Notes under the pieces: generated by a model | Seen by the model: the letters and a program-made list of their open reading frames with translations, nothing else | Told to the model about the DNA's origin: nothing | The model's database searches: none | Shown: one piece after another, positions 22,066 through 22,073 of the stretch | How the letters are laid out: each line of letters starts with the position of its first letter | Position numbering within the stretch: position 1 is the stretch's first letter | Translations under genes and position numbers: made by a program | Assembly: GCA_024404275.1 (NCBI GenBank) | Contig: JAKSQG010000010.1 | Location: 1-22,073 of the forward strand | Source: Clostridia bacterium | Lineage (GTDB): Bacteria > Bacillota > Clostridia > Christensenellales > Aristaeellaceae | Length of the DNA: 22,073 nucleotides | Reading direction: 5' to 3'

Positions 22066-22073
22066 GAAAAAGC

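Noticed and set aside
1..22073. CRISPR arrays, insertion sequences, phage genes or long repeats
   Set aside because: I found no regularly spaced direct repeats, transposase or integrase motifs, or phage structural genes. The HTH-S24 repressor is the only phage-like item, and its neighbours point to DNA repair.

Overview
The window is a dense stretch of chromosome: 21 protein genes, one tRNA gene and short intergenic gaps that mostly hold promoters or hairpin terminators. Strong AGGAGG-type ribosome binding sites, TTGACA/TATAAT promoters, an indolepyruvate:ferredoxin oxidoreductase, a clostridial-type siroheme reductase, several ABC exporters and moderate GC content suggest an anaerobic Firmicute, probably a gut Clostridia member. 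The genus cannot be read from the sequence.

Layout. 1-1081: the end of iorA and all of iorB, closed by a terminator. 1126-2386: a YgjP-like metallopeptidase convergent with a TetR regulator. 2600-4961: cutC and a nitrite/sulfite reductase, then a terminator. 4950-9060: a CydDC-like heterodimeric ABC exporter and a LOG-family protein, then a terminator. 9078-15244 (minus strand): ychF, a sugar-transfer-type ATP-grasp protein, a secreted peptidoglycan-binding protein, and an LmrCD/TM287-288-like heterodimeric ABC exporter. 15283-17454: an M29 aminopeptidase and a glycerophosphodiesterase. 17458-19485 (minus strand): galE and a membrane-inserted M28 peptidase. 19501-21905: a divergent SOS-like module with a Y-family polymerase (umuC/dinB type) on the minus strand, and a LexA-like HTH-S24 self-cleaving repressor plus a small partner protein on the plus strand. 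21937-22065: a promoter and tRNA-Val(CAC).

The most unusual signal is in the stop codons. Two genes far apart, the Y-family polymerase and the peptidoglycan-binding protein, are each interrupted by one in-frame TAG, and the rest of the domain continues intact to a TGA or TAA. Both TAGs lie at positions that suit glutamine and both are followed by CTG. Of the 21 CDS ends in the window, 10 use TGA, 11 use TAA and none uses TAG once these two are read through. This pattern suggests that UAG is decoded as an amino acid, most simply Gln, in this organism, or that UAG is efficiently suppressed or read through. Two recent nonsense mutations remain the null explanation. The deciding genes (a tRNA with anticodon CUA, and release factor 1) are not in this window.

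Other points of interest are a repeated operator-like motif over both promoters of the SOS-like module, the repressor's exact match to LexA catalytic spacing, an ABC-operon leader in which one arm could pair with either of two copies of the Shine-Dalgarno sequence, and asymmetric ATP sites in both ABC heterodimers.
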